Assembly: GCF_001425865.1 (NCBI RefSeq)
Contig: NZ_LMDS01000005.1
Coordinates: forward strand, 672,684-736,683
From: Rhizobacter sp. Root404
GTDB taxonomy: Bacteria > Pseudomonadota > Gammaproteobacteria > Burkholderiales > Burkholderiaceae_C
Length of the DNA: 64,000 nt
Reading direction: 5' to 3'
Part shown: positions 27,982 through 37,349 of the stretch, in pieces
Layout of the letters: each line of letters opens with the position of its first letter
How positions within the stretch are numbered: the first letter of the stretch is position 1
Notes under the pieces: generated by a model
Told to the model about the DNA's origin: nothing
Database searches by the model: none
What the model saw: only the letters and a program-made list of their open reading frames with translations
Program-made: the position numbers and the translations under genes

Positions 27982-30900
27982 TCACGCCGGTGCGAAGAGT
28001 TCGACCGCTTCCGGCATCCCGTCGTAGTCGCGCACCCAGTCGGCCACCTGGTCGGCCGGCATCGCTGCGGCGATGCCGTTGCCCTGGCCGGTCGGGCAGC
28101 CGATCGCGATCAGCCGGTCGGCCTGCGCGCGCGTCTCCACGCCTTCGGCGACCACCGAGCAGCCGAAGGTGTGCGACAGGCCGATCACGCCCTCCACGAT
28201 CGCCAGGTCCTGCCGGTCGTCCAGCATGTTGAGCACGAACGAGCGGTCGATCTTGAGCATGTCGATCGGCAGCCGCTTCAGGTAGGTGAAGGTCGAGTAG
28301 CCGGTGCCGAAGTCGTCGAGCGCGAACCGCACCCCGAGCGCGCGGCACTCCTCCATCAGCGCGCAGGTGTAGTCGACGTCGGCCACCGCGGCGGTCTCGA
28401 GCACCTCGAGGATCAGGCGGTGCGCGACCGGTGCCTGATGCCGCGACAGCAGTCCCGCCAGATGCTGCGCGAACAGCGGCTCCTGCAGGTGCCGGGCCGA
28501 GACGTTGATGCTGACGGTGATGTCCAGCCCCATCCGCAGCCAGCGTGCGAGCTGGTCGATGCCCTGCTGCAGCACCCAGTTGCCGACGCTGATCGACAAC
28601 CCGGTGTTCTCGATCAGCGGCAGGAACTGCGCCGGCGACACCACGCCTTGCTCCGGATGCTTCCAGCGCAGCAGCGCCTCGACGCCGAGCACCTTGGCGC
28701 TGCGCATGTCGACCTTGGGCTGGAAGAACAGCCGGAACTCGTTGGCGTCGAGCGCCTCCTGCACCCGGCCGAGCGCGACGAAGCGCGCCTCGGCGCGGCG
28801 GTCATGCTCGGCGTCGAAGAACAGGTAGCCGTTGCGGCCGGCCTGCTTGGCGCCGTACATCGCGTGGTCGGCGTGGCGCAGAAGCGTCTCGGCGTCGGCC
28901 CCGTCGAGCGGGAACACCGTGGCGCCGATCGTCGCGGTCACCAGCACCGGCCCGGCGCCCACGCCCAGCCCGTAGGGCTGGCAGACCTGGTTCAGGACGC
29001 GCTCGACGGCGTGGCGGCTCTCTTCGAGCGTGGCGGTGCGCAGCAGCAGCACGAACTCGTCGCCGCCGATGCGCGCGACCACGTCGTCGCCGCCGGCCCA
29101 CGAGCGCAGCGAGCGGCGCATGCGGTTGGCCAGTTCGACCAGCAGCCGATCGCCGGCGTCGTGGCCGAAGCGGTCGTTGACCGGCTTGAAGTGGTCCAGG
29201 TCGAGATAGCACACCGTCAGCAGCGAGCCTTCGCGCCGGCTGGTCTGCATCGCCCCGTGCAGCATCTGCGCGAGGCGCACGCGGTTCGGCAGCCGGGTGA
29301 GCTCGTCGAAGTGGGCCTGGCGCTGCAGCTGTTCGAGCTGTCGGCGCGTGTGGGTGATGTCGACCACCGTGACGACATGATTGCGTACCGGTTCGCCGGC
29401 CGCCGGCCGCACCGTGCTGATCGCCAACTGCAGCAGGCACGGTTCGCCGTTGCGGCGGTGGTGCGGCAATTCGCCGCGCCACGCGCCTTCGGCCGTGAGC
29501 GCCACAAAGATCGCGGCCAGGCGCGCGCGGTGCTCGGCATTCGCCGACGCGTGGTTGATCAGTTCGGGCACGGTGCCGAGGAGTTCCTCGCGGCTGTAGC
29601 CGGTGATCTCGACGTAGGTGGGGTTGGCATCGACGACGCGGTGCTGCGCGTCGGTGATCAGCAGCCCTTCATGGAGATGCCGGAACACACTGTCCGAGAC
29701 GGCTTGCGACTCGCGCGCGGACTGCATGTCGCTGATGTCTCTCGCCGTCGTGATCACGCGCAGCGGTTCGCCGCCGGGACCATGCTCGCAGACCAGCGCG
29801 TGCAGTTCGAACGGCTTCCAGCGGCCGTTGCGGCACTGCATGCGGCATTCGACGCGGCAGCTGAGTTCCCGGCGTTGCCGCAGGGACTCCACCGCCTCGC
29901 GGACCGCGCGTGCATCGTCCGGGTGCACCAGCGTCCAGAACGCTTCCAGGCTGTGACCGAACGGCTGCATGCGATGGCCCAGCATGGCCAGCCAGCGCGA
30001 CGAGAGCTCCATGCGGCCACCCACCACGTCCCATTCGCCGATGCCGATCCCCGAGACATCGAGCGCCATCTGCCAACGGCGCTCGTTCGCGGCGATCTCG
30101 CCGGCCAGCGCCGTCGCGACCATCGGGATGGCCAGCAGGCTGCAGGCATACCCCACCAGCAGCCACATTTCGTCGGTGCCATCGTGCCGGTAGAACGCAC
30201 CCACGCCGGAGGCGGCGGCGATCACGGTGCCTGCCGTCAGTACCAGTGCCGCCGTCGATGCCGCGAACAGACCGCTGCGCGCCACCAGCGCGCACAGCAC
30301 GAGGTGCGGCAGGAAGAACAGCGGCGACTGCATGCCCTGGCCGGGCTCGGTGAAGAAGGTCAGCAGCAACGCGCTTGCGGCGGCAGCGGCCATGAGCAGG
30401 GCGCTTTGCAGCCAGCGCCAATCGCCGACCGCCTGCCGCCAGGCCGCCCGTGACAGCGTCAGCAGCGGGATGCCGACCAGCATCGTTCCCATCGCGCTGC
30501 CCACCCAGGCCGCCGCGCCGGCGCGCAGCATCTCCGGGCCGTCGAGGGCACCGCCGAGTGCGAGCGCCGCGATGTGGCCCACCGCGCCGATGGCGGCCGC
30601 GAGGCCGACGCCGATCGCCGCGAACAGCCACAGGTCGCGACGGCGATCGAGCGCGGGGTGCAGGCCACGGCGCTGCAGCAACCAGGCACCGACCACCGGG
30701 CCGGCCGTGTGGCTCGCCGCGATCAGTGCCGCGAGCCAGGGTGGGTGCCCCGCGGACCACGCCACTGCGAACGTGCCCAGGCCCACCGCCGGCCACAGGC
30801 CCGTACCGAACCGCAGCAGTGCCGCCAACGCGATCCCCGCGGGCGGCCAGATGAGGCTGAGGTGGCCGTCAATGGAGGGCATCGACAGCGCAGCGCGTCC

Positions 30901-31008
30901 GCTCAGGTAGCACGCCACCAGGACCAACAGCGAGCGCGCGGCCCACGCACGGGAACCCCACAACGTGGCGGGCGCCGAAGGCAACTTGAGGGGGCGGACG
31001 GCGGGCAC
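27982..31008 (-). CDS. MASE1-PAS-GGDEF-EAL cyclic-di-GMP signalling protein
   Basis: A 1008-residue inner-membrane protein. The first 300 residues carry about eight hydrophobic helices of MASE1 type (HLSLIWPPAGIALAALLRFGTG). Two PAS-like domains follow; one near residue 430 reads VFRHLHEGLLITDAQHRVVDA. The GGDEF domain near residue 640 has intact RIGGDEFVLLLR. The EAL domain (about 740-1000) has GVEALLRWKHPEQG and the catalytic region LALDDFGTGYST-like RFALDDFGTGYSTF and LKIDRSFV. Both diguanylate cyclase and phosphodiesterase activities are possible. The start is a GTG without a good ribosome-binding site, so the exact N-terminus is uncertain. It precedes dnaG by 36 bases. Confidence 0.9.
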   Translation of the reverse strand: MPAVRPLKLPSAPATLWGSRAWAARSLLVLVACYLSGRAALSMPSIDGHLSLIWPPAGIALAALLRFGTGLWPAVGLGTFAVAWSAGHPPWLAALIAASHTAGPVVGAWLLQRRGLHPALDRRRDLWLFAAIGVGLAAAIGAVGHIAALALGGALDGPEMLRAGAAAWVGSAMGTMLVGIPLLTLSRAAWRQAVGDWRWLQSALLMAAAAASALLLTFFTEPGQGMQSPLFFLPHLVLCALVARSGLFAASTAALVLTAGTVIAAASGVGAFYRHDGTDEMWLLVGYACSLLAIPMVATALAGEIAANERRWQMALDVSGIGIGEWDVVGGRMELSSRWLAMLGHRMQPFGHSLEAFWTLVHPDDARAVREAVESLRQRRELSCRVECRMQCRNGRWKPFELHALVCEHGPGGEPLRVITTARDISDMQSARESQAVSDSVFRHLHEGLLITDAQHRVVDANPTYVEITGYSREELLGTVPELINHASANAEHRARLAAIFVALTAEGAWRGELPHHRRNGEPCLLQLAISTVRPAAGEPVRNHVVTVVDITHTRRQLEQLQRQAHFDELTRLPNRVRLAQMLHGAMQTSRREGSLLTVCYLDLDHFKPVNDRFGHDAGDRLLVELANRMRRSLRSWAGGDDVVARIGGDEFVLLLRTATLEESRHAVERVLNQVCQPYGLGVGAGPVLVTATIGATVFPLDGADAETLLRHADHAMYGAKQAGRNGYLFFDAEHDRRAEARFVALGRVQEALDANEFRLFFQPKVDMRSAKVLGVEALLRWKHPEQGVVSPAQFLPLIENTGLSISVGNWVLQQGIDQLARWLRMGLDITVSINVSARHLQEPLFAQHLAGLLSRHQAPVAHRLILEVLETAAVADVDYTCALMEECRALGVRFALDDFGTGYSTFTYLKRLPIDMLKIDRSFVLNMLDDRQDLAIVEGVIGLSHTFGCSVVAEGVETRAQADRLIAIGCPTGQGNGIAAAMPADQVADWVRDYDGMPEAVELFAPA

Positions 31009-31139
31009 GTGGGTCGACTGAACTTTGTGCGTAAATGTAAGTCAACGTCGCGTTCTTGCCCCGTCGACAGCGGGTAAATCACCCCGGGAAAGGCCCCCGG
31101 TTCACGGGGTTGCCCAACGATCTGCCGCGGACCAAAAGA

Positions 31140-31161
31140 AAAGCCACCGACTGGTGGCTTT
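31140..31161 (-). terminator. Rho-independent terminator of the H-NS-like gene
   Basis: On the minus strand AAAGCCACC and GGTGGCTTT (9 pairs, loop AGTC) are followed by TTCTTTTGG. It begins 26 bases after the stop of the H-NS-like gene and before the MASE1 gene on the same strand. Confidence 0.85.
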
Positions 31162-31186
31162 AGGTGGTCATGACCGAGGGCGCGCG

Positions 31187-31492
31187 CTAGATGGCGAAGT
31201 CGGACAGCTTGCGCCCCGCAGCGACCGCTGCCTTCAGCCACTTGGGCTGCAGGCCCCGGCCGCTCCAGGTGTCGCCGGTGGCGGCATCGCGGTACTTGGC
31301 GGCGACTTTCGCGCCCTTGCCGGCGCGGGTCTTGACGACGGCCCGCGTCGACAGATCGCTGATGGTCAGGCGGTGTTCTTCCATCAGCGCGCGGACTTGC
31401 GCGATCGCATCGCTGCGGGTTTTCTCGCGGGTCCGAGCAATCTCGGCTTCGAGCGCTTCCTTCTGTGCGATCAGTTCCTGCAGCGTGGCCAT
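31187..31492 (-). CDS. H-NS family nucleoid-associated protein
   Basis: A 101-residue DNA-binding protein that probably silences A+T-rich DNA and bridges the nucleoid. Residues 1-45 are an oligomerising coiled coil (LQELIAQKEALEAEIARTRE). The C-terminal DNA-binding domain has the AT-hook-like TWSGRGLQPKWLKAAVAAG, matching the betaproteobacterial H-NS/BphC form with TWSGRG. It is monocistronic, with a strong terminator. Chromosomal or mobile H-NS paralogues cannot be told apart here. Confidence 0.93.
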   Translation of the reverse strand: MATLQELIAQKEALEAEIARTREKTRSDAIAQVRALMEEHRLTISDLSTRAVVKTRAGKGAKVAAKYRDAATGDTWSGRGLQPKWLKAAVAAGRKLSDFAI

Positions 31493-31552
31493 ACCGAACC
31501 CCCGGGGTATTGTGATTTACCGGAATATTCTATTCGACGGGCCAGCGCGTAT

Positions 31553-31828
31553 TCAAGCGCCGGTCGGCGGCACATACCCGGCGGGTTGTTCGACGCCGCC
31601 GCCGAAGAAGAAATTCTCCATTTGCCGGGCGAGATATTGTCGGGCACGCTGGTCCGCGAGATTCAGGCGGTTCTCGTTCACCAGCATGGTCTGGTGCTTC
31701 ATCCAGGCCTGCCACGCTTCCTTGCTGACCTGGTTGTAGATTCTCTTGCCGAGTTCGCCCGGGTAGGGGGCGTAATCCATGCCCTCGGCTTCCTTCTTGA
31801 GATAAATGCATTGAACGATTCGGGCCAT
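31553..31828 (-). CDS. yggX: YggX-type iron trafficking / oxidative damage protection protein
   Basis: A 91-residue cytoplasmic protein of the YggX family, linked to protection of iron-sulfur clusters under oxidative stress. The family signature MARIVQCIYLKKEAEGMDYA opens the protein and includes the conserved Cys7. YPGELGKRIYNQVSKEAWQ and NENRLNLADQRARQYL follow. It lies 16 bases after argA on the same strand, so the two may be cotranscribed. A Shine-Dalgarno sequence (AAGGAG) precedes the ATG. Confidence 0.95.
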   Translation of the reverse strand: MARIVQCIYLKKEAEGMDYAPYPGELGKRIYNQVSKEAWQAWMKHQTMLVNENRLNLADQRARQYLARQMENFFFGGGVEQPAGYVPPTGA

Positions 31829-31844
31829 CAGTTTTCTCCTTGCC

Positions 31845-33185
31845 TCAGCCGAGTTTCTTGACCAGCACCTGCGAGCGCCGATCCCAGTTGTATTTGCGTT
31901 TGCGCGCTTCGGGCAGCCAATCCGGATCGACCTGATTGAAGCCGCGCTTGATGAACCAGTGCATCGTGCGCGTCGTGAGCACGAAGATACTGTCCAGCCC
32001 CATGGCCTTGGCGCGTTGCTCGACGCGCTTGAGAATCCGTTCGCCGTCGCCCTGGCTTTGCACCTGCGGCGACACGGTCAACGCGGCCATCTCGGCGGTC
32101 CGGGCTTCCGGATAGGGGTAGAGCGCGGCGCAGCCGAAGATCACGCCGTCGTGCTCGATCACGGTGTAGTGACCGATGTCGCGTTCGATCTCGGTGCGGC
32201 TGCGCTTGACCAGCGTGCCGTCCTGCTCGAACGGCTCGATCAGCTGCAGCACGCCGCCGATGTCGTCGGAGGTCGCCTCGCGCAGGCTCTCGAGCTTCTC
32301 GTCGACCACCATCGTGCCGATGCCGTCGTGGGTGAACACCTCCATCAGCAGCGCCCCGTCCATCGCGAACGGCAGGATGTGCGAACGCTCCACGCCGCCG
32401 CGGCAGGCGCGCACGCAGTGCTGCAGGTAGAAGGCCGGATCAGTCGGCTTCTCGGGCCGCGGCAGGCTGGTCAGCAGGCGCTCGGCATCGGCGAGCGCGA
32501 GCTCGGTGTCGATCGGGCTCTCGGCATCGTTCATGTCCTCGTGGATGCCCGGCACCTCGGTGATGAACAGCAGCTTGTCCGCCTGCAGCGCGATCGCGGT
32601 GCTGGTGGCCACGTCTTCCATCGTCAGGTTGAAGGCCTCGCCGGTCGGCGAGAACCCGAACGGCGACAGCAGCACCATCGCGCCGGTGTCGATCGCCTTG
32701 CGGATCGCCGCGCCGTCGACCTTGCGCACGACGCCGCTGTGGATGAAGTCGACGCCGTCGACGATGCCCACCGGCCGCGCGGTCAAGAAGTTGCCCGAGA
32801 TCACCCGCACGATCGCGTTCGCCATCGGCGTGTTCGGCAAGCCCTGCGAGAACGCGGCCTCGATCTCGAAGCGCAACTGACCCGCGGCCTCCTGAGCCGA
32901 GTCGAGCGCGACGGCATCGGTGATGCGCAGCCCGTGGCTGTAGCGCGCCTCGTGCCCCTTCGAGCGCAACTGCTCGTTGACCTGCGGCCGGAAGCCGTGC
33001 ACCAGCACCAGCTTGATGCCCATCGCGTGCAGGATCGCCAGGTCCTGGGCGAACGAGCTCAGCTTGCCCGCGGCGATCAGCTCACCGGTGATCGCGACGA
33101 CGAAGGTCTTGCCGTGGTACGCATGGATGTGCGGCGCCACGGCGCGGAACCAGGGCACGAAGGTGTGGGGAAAGACGAGACTCAC
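31845..33185 (-). CDS. argA: N-acetylglutamate synthase (amino-acid kinase plus GNAT type)
   Basis: Catalyses the first step of arginine synthesis, acetylation of glutamate. Residues 20-290 form an amino-acid-kinase-like regulatory domain (FVVAITGELIAAGKLSSFAQ, GIKLVLVHGFRPQVNEQL) that carries arginine inhibition. The C-terminal GNAT domain (about 305-446) has AALTVSPQVQSQGDGERIL, the acetyl-CoA binding loop, and RTMHWFIKRGFNQV. I chose the GTG at 33183-33185, giving VSLVFPHTFVPW, because family members start there. Another GTG four codons upstream (33197) is possible, and neither has a clear ribosome-binding site. Confidence 0.93.
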   Translation of the reverse strand: MSLVFPHTFVPWFRAVAPHIHAYHGKTFVVAITGELIAAGKLSSFAQDLAILHAMGIKLVLVHGFRPQVNEQLRSKGHEARYSHGLRITDAVALDSAQEAAGQLRFEIEAAFSQGLPNTPMANAIVRVISGNFLTARPVGIVDGVDFIHSGVVRKVDGAAIRKAIDTGAMVLLSPFGFSPTGEAFNLTMEDVATSTAIALQADKLLFITEVPGIHEDMNDAESPIDTELALADAERLLTSLPRPEKPTDPAFYLQHCVRACRGGVERSHILPFAMDGALLMEVFTHDGIGTMVVDEKLESLREATSDDIGGVLQLIEPFEQDGTLVKRSRTEIERDIGHYTVIEHDGVIFGCAALYPYPEARTAEMAALTVSPQVQSQGDGERILKRVEQRAKAMGLDSIFVLTTRTMHWFIKRGFNQVDPDWLPEARKRKYNWDRRSQVLVKKLG

Positions 33186-33264
33186 GGCGCGCGGCACTCA
33201 CTGGAGGGGATGGCGGACGCGATTCTGTCACGCGTGCCGGTACCCGGCCGGCTCGGGGGCTCGC

Positions 33265-34646
33265 TCAAGGTGCAGGCCAGGCGAGCGGATCGGTGCCGGG
33301 CCGCACCGAGGGTCGGCGCCAGCGCGCCGGGGTGTGCGAGAACTCGGCGGCGTGGCGCATCGCCGTGAGGTCGCCCCAGCCGGACGAGGTCGTTTCCATC
33401 AACCCGCTGAAGTCCGGCGGCGGCGCGTCGAATCCGTTCGCCACACGACCCAGGCTGCGCAACCACAGTCCCGTGCGGGCGAGCGACACGCGCACCCGCC
33501 AGCTGCCGCCTTCGCGCTGCTGGCGCAGCAGTGCGGCCTGCGCGCCGAAGGCGATCAGGAAGCCGGTCGCCATGTCGAGGATCTGCACCGGCAGCGCCTT
33601 CGGTTCCGGTGCGCCGGCCGCCATCGCTTCGGCCAGGTTGAAGCCGGTGGCGCTCTGCACCAGCGAGTCGAAGCCACGCCGTCCGCCCCACTGCCCGGTC
33701 TCGCCGTAGGCCGACAACGAGACGACGACGATGCCCGGGCGCAGCGCCGCGAGCTCCGCCGGCCCGAAGCCGAGGGCCGCGAGGCCCCCGGGGCGGTAGC
33801 CCTGGATGAAGACGTGGACGTCGCGAACGACGGCGGCCAAGGCCTCGCGCCCGGCGGGCTCGCGCAGGTCGGCGAGCGCCGACAGCTTGCCGCGGCTGGT
33901 GTCGGCGATGGCCTCGATGTTCGGCAGATGCGGCGCGTTGACCAGCATCACGTCGGCACCTAGGCGGCCAGCGTGCGGCCGCCGGCGGGACCGGCGAGGA
34001 TGCGGGTCAGGTCGAGCACGCGCAAGCCGGCCAGCGGGGACGCGTCGCGCGCCAGTTGCGGCCACGGCACTGGCGGCGCATCGCCGATCCGCTCGATCTC
34101 GACCAGCGGGTGCGCGGCCACCGCGGCGCTTTGCGGATGACGATCCCACTCGTCGACGCTGCGCAATGCTGCGACCACGAGCTTGGCGTCCGCCGCCTGC
34201 TCCTCGAACGCGTGCGCGTCGCGCTCGCGCAGCGCGGCCGCCACCTCGGCACGCGGCGTGTCGGGCCCCGGCGGCAGGCCGAGCAGGCGCAGCACGCCGT
34301 CGCGGTGGTGCGCGAAATTCGTGTGCAGTCGGACCCAGCCGCTGCCGCAGCGATACAGCCCGGCGATCGGGTCCCACAGCTCGGGCACCCGACCATCGAG
34401 CGTGAAGCGGCAGGCGCATTCGAGCGCAGCCCGCCGCATGTCGACCGCCACGCGCTGGTGAACGCCATGGCGAGAGCGGCCGATCTCCACGGCGGCCAGC
34501 GCGGCGGCGGCCAGTGAGGCCTGCGCGGCCGTGCCGACCGCGAACGACGAGGGCAGGGCGGGTTCGGCGCCCCGCAAGTCAAGATGGGAGAGCGCGTCCG
34601 CCGGCAGGCCCGCGTCCCGCCAGATCGATTCGACGAGCAGGGTCAT
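33265..34646 (-). pseudogene. CaiB/BaiF-type CoA-transferase, frameshifted
   Basis: Class III CoA-transferase that would exchange CoA between carboxylic acids. The N-terminal half (34646 down to 33960) reads MTLLVESIWRDAGLP through LAGLRVLDLTRILAGPAGG and stops at TAG at 33960-33962. The protein resumes in the next frame with GADVMLVNAPHLPN, SRGKLSALADL and FIQGYRPGGLAALGFGP, ending at 33265. Adding one base at the TAG (TAnGGT) would restore the family sequence LAA-x-GADV. A one-base deletion, real or a sequencing error, therefore breaks a gene of about 460 codons. The rest of the sequence is well kept. Confidence 0.88.
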
Positions 34647-34677
34647 GCGGCCATCTTAGGCCGCGACACCGCTGGCG

Positions 34678-35406
34678 TCAGTGACTGCCGCCGCCGCCGA
34701 GATACGCGGCCTTCACGGCCGGGTCGTCGCGCAGCTTCTCGGCCGCGCCGTGCACCGAGATGCGGCCGTTCTCGAGCACGTAGCCATAGTCGGCGACGCC
34801 GAGCGCAGCCGACGCGAACTGCTCGACCAGCAACATCGTCACGCCCTCGCTCTTCAGCCGCGCGATGATCTTGAAGACCTCGGCGACCAGGATCGGCGCG
34901 AGGCCCATCGACGGTTCGTCGAGCAGCACGACCTCGGGGTTCAGCATCACCGCGCGTGCCATCGCGAGCATCTGCTGCTCGCCGCCCGAAAGCGTGCCGG
35001 CGAGCTGCTCGCGCCGCTCCTTCAGGCGCGGGAACAGTTCCAGCGCGCGCTCCAGGTCGGCCTTGACGTCGCCCTTGGGCCGGCTGCCGGTCAGGCGCGG
35101 GAAGGCGCCGAGCGTCAGGTTGTCAGTCACGGTCATCGTCGCGAAGACGCGCCGGCCTTCCGGCGAATGCGCCAGGCCGAGCTTGGCGATGTGGAAAGAC
35201 TCGAGGCCGTCGATGCGCTTGCCGTTCAGCGTGATCTCGCCCGCGGTCGGCGCGATCATCCCGGACACCGCCCGCATCGTCGTCGTCTTGCCGGCACCGT
35301 TCGAGCCGATCAGCGTGACGACCTTGCCCTTGGGCACCTCGATCGAGACGCCGTGCAGCACTTGCACCTTGCCGTAGCCGGCGAACAGATTGTTGATGGT
35401 CAGCAT
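34678..35406 (-). CDS. livF: Branched-chain amino-acid-type ABC transporter, ATPase LivF
   Basis: One of two nucleotide-binding subunits of a HAAT importer. The 242-residue protein has Walker A GSNGAGKTTTMRAV at about residue 33, Q-loop sequence, the ABC signature LSGGEQQMLAMARA near residue 140 and Walker B VVLLDEPSMGLAP. HSPEGRRVFATMTVTDNL is typical of LivF. It is the last gene of livK-H-MG-F, 9 bases after the fusion gene. Substrate may be branched-chain amino acids, amides or other small acids; sequence does not decide. Confidence 0.94.
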   Translation of the reverse strand: MLTINNLFAGYGKVQVLHGVSIEVPKGKVVTLIGSNGAGKTTTMRAVSGMIAPTAGEITLNGKRIDGLESFHIAKLGLAHSPEGRRVFATMTVTDNLTLGAFPRLTGSRPKGDVKADLERALELFPRLKERREQLAGTLSGGEQQMLAMARAVMLNPEVVLLDEPSMGLAPILVAEVFKIIARLKSEGVTMLLVEQFASAALGVADYGYVLENGRISVHGAAEKLRDDPAVKAAYLGGGGSH

Positions 35407-35415
35407 GATGTGTCC

Positions 35416-37344
35416 TTAAGCAGCCGTGCCGCCGAGGTAAGCCTCGATGACCTTCTCGTCCGCCTGCACCTGCGCGGCGTTGCCTTCGGCGATCTTCTGG
35501 CCGAAGTCGAGCACCGAGACCGTGTCGCACATGCTCATCACCACGTCCATGTGGTGCTCGATCAGGATCACGGTGATGCCGTGGTCGCGGATCTTGCGGA
35601 TGAAGCTGATCAGCTCCTTGATGTCCGGCGCGGTCAGGCCGGCGGCGGGCTCGTCGAGCAGCAGCAGCTGCGGGTCGAGCGCCAGCGCGCGGGCGATCTC
35701 GAGCAGGCGCTGCTTGCCGTAGGGCAGGTTGCGCGCCTCCTCGAACGCCAGGTCGGCCAGGCCGACGAACTGCAGCAGTCCCATCGCGCGGTCGGTGGCG
35801 GCCTTGCTCTCGCGCAGGTAGCGCGGCGTGTGCACGGCCACGTCGAGCAGGTTGCTGTCGAAGGTGTGGTGCAGGCCGACCTGCACGTTCTGCAGCGCCG
35901 TCATCTCGCCGAACAGCTGCACGTTCTGGAACGTGCGGGCGATGCCCGACAGCGCGATGTCGGAAGAAGTGCGCCCGACCACCGAATTGCCGGCGAACGA
36001 GATCGCGCCGGCGGTCGGCACGTAGATGCCGGTCAGCACGTTCATCATCGTGCTCTTGCCCGAGCCGTTGGGCCCGATCAGGCCGTGGATCGTGCCGCGC
36101 TTGATGCTGAGGTCGACGTTGTTCAGCGCCTTCAGGCCGCCGAACTGCATCAGCACGCCCTTGGCGGTGAGGATCTCGCCGCCGGTGTCCGTCCTGGCCG
36201 CGTTCGAGACCGCGTCGCCGCCGACCAGCGGGGCGTTCGCGGCCTGCGCATCGGGCTTCTGGCGCTTGATGTTGAGCGCGTTGCGGACGAAGCCGACGAT
36301 GCCGTCCTGCAGGTAGTACACGACGAACAGCATGATCACGCCGAAGATCGACAGTCGCCAGTCGGTCATCGTCTTGAGCCAGAACGACAGTGCCGCCAGC
36401 GCGATGCTGCCGACGACCGGGATCGCCATCTGCTTGGCCGTCAGCCGGCCGCGCTGGATGCCGATCACCGCGACGACTGCGACCAGCACCGCCAGGCCGA
36501 CCGACACGTAGCGGAACATCTCCACGTCGTCCAGCAGCTTGGGCAGCAGCACGATGATGGCCGCGCCGAGCATCGAGCCGATGCGGCTCTTGCGCCCGCC
36601 CATGATCACCGCGAGCAGGAACAGCACGGTCAGCTCGAAGTTGTACGAGTTCGGCGAAATGTACTGCTCGGAATACGCATACAGGCTACCGGCGAGCCCT
36701 GCGAAGCCGGCGCTGATCACGAACGCGTAGACCTTGTAGCGGTAGACCGACACGCCCATGCAGTCGGACGCGACCGGGCTGCCGCGCAGCGCCTCGAATG
36801 CGCGCCCGAGGTGCGAGCGCAGGATGCGGTGCACGACGATCAGCGACAGCACCAGCATCACCGCGACGACCCAGTAGAACTCGCGCTCGTCGAGTTTGTG
36901 GCCGAACAGCGGTGGCTTGGAGAGCGTGATGCCCATCGGCCCGCCGGTCAGGAAGGTCATCTCGTTGATCAGGATCTGCACGATCGTGCCGAACGCCAGC
37001 GTCACCATCGCGAGGTATGGACCGGTCACGCGCAGCGCCGGCAACGCGAGGATCGCGCCGAATACCGCGGTGACGCCGATCGAGGCGATCAGCGCGACCA
37101 GCAACGGCGCCCCGAGCTTGGTCACCAGCACGCCGGCGGTGTAGGCGCCGACGCCGAACAGACCCGCGTGGCCGAGCGAGACCTGCCCGGTGTATCCGAC
37201 CACGATGTCCAGCCCGAAGAGCAGGATCGCGTAGATCATGATCGTTTCGAGCAGGTGGATGTAGTACGCGTTGGTGATCCCGACCGGGAACAGCAGCAAC
37301 GCGGCGATCGCGACGATCGACAGGAGGAGGTGGGAGCGCTTCAT
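35416..37344 (-). CDS. LivM-LivG fusion: permease and ATPase in one chain
   Basis: A 642-residue protein joining two subunits of the importer. Residues 1-345 are a LivM permease: MKRSHLLLSIVAIAALL, VGYTGQVSLGHAGLFGVGAY and the EAA-like AFEALRGSPVASDCMGVSVY. Residues 380-642 are the LivG ATPase: VLMQFGGLKALNNVDL, Walker A GPNGSGKSTMM, signature NLPYGKQRLLEIARAL and Walker B LLLLDEPAAGL. The join is a charged linker (RQKPDAQAANAPLVGGDAVS). A small number of extra helices lies between permease and linker. The ATG at 37342-37344 is 5 bases after livH. Confidence 0.94.
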   Translation of the reverse strand: MKRSHLLLSIVAIAALLLFPVGITNAYYIHLLETIMIYAILLFGLDIVVGYTGQVSLGHAGLFGVGAYTAGVLVTKLGAPLLVALIASIGVTAVFGAILALPALRVTGPYLAMVTLAFGTIVQILINEMTFLTGGPMGITLSKPPLFGHKLDEREFYWVVAVMLVLSLIVVHRILRSHLGRAFEALRGSPVASDCMGVSVYRYKVYAFVISAGFAGLAGSLYAYSEQYISPNSYNFELTVLFLLAVIMGGRKSRIGSMLGAAIIVLLPKLLDDVEMFRYVSVGLAVLVAVVAVIGIQRGRLTAKQMAIPVVGSIALAALSFWLKTMTDWRLSIFGVIMLFVVYYLQDGIVGFVRNALNIKRQKPDAQAANAPLVGGDAVSNAARTDTGGEILTAKGVLMQFGGLKALNNVDLSIKRGTIHGLIGPNGSGKSTMMNVLTGIYVPTAGAISFAGNSVVGRTSSDIALSGIARTFQNVQLFGEMTALQNVQVGLHHTFDSNLLDVAVHTPRYLRESKAATDRAMGLLQFVGLADLAFEEARNLPYGKQRLLEIARALALDPQLLLLDEPAAGLTAPDIKELISFIRKIRDHGITVILIEHHMDVVMSMCDTVSVLDFGQKIAEGNAAQVQADEKVIEAYLGGTAA

Positions 37345-37349
37345 GACGT

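Noticed and set aside
26119..30453. Long plus-strand open frame opposite dnaG and the GGDEF-EAL gene
   Set aside because: Shadow of two genes with intact catalytic motifs; spans their intergenic gap only by chance.
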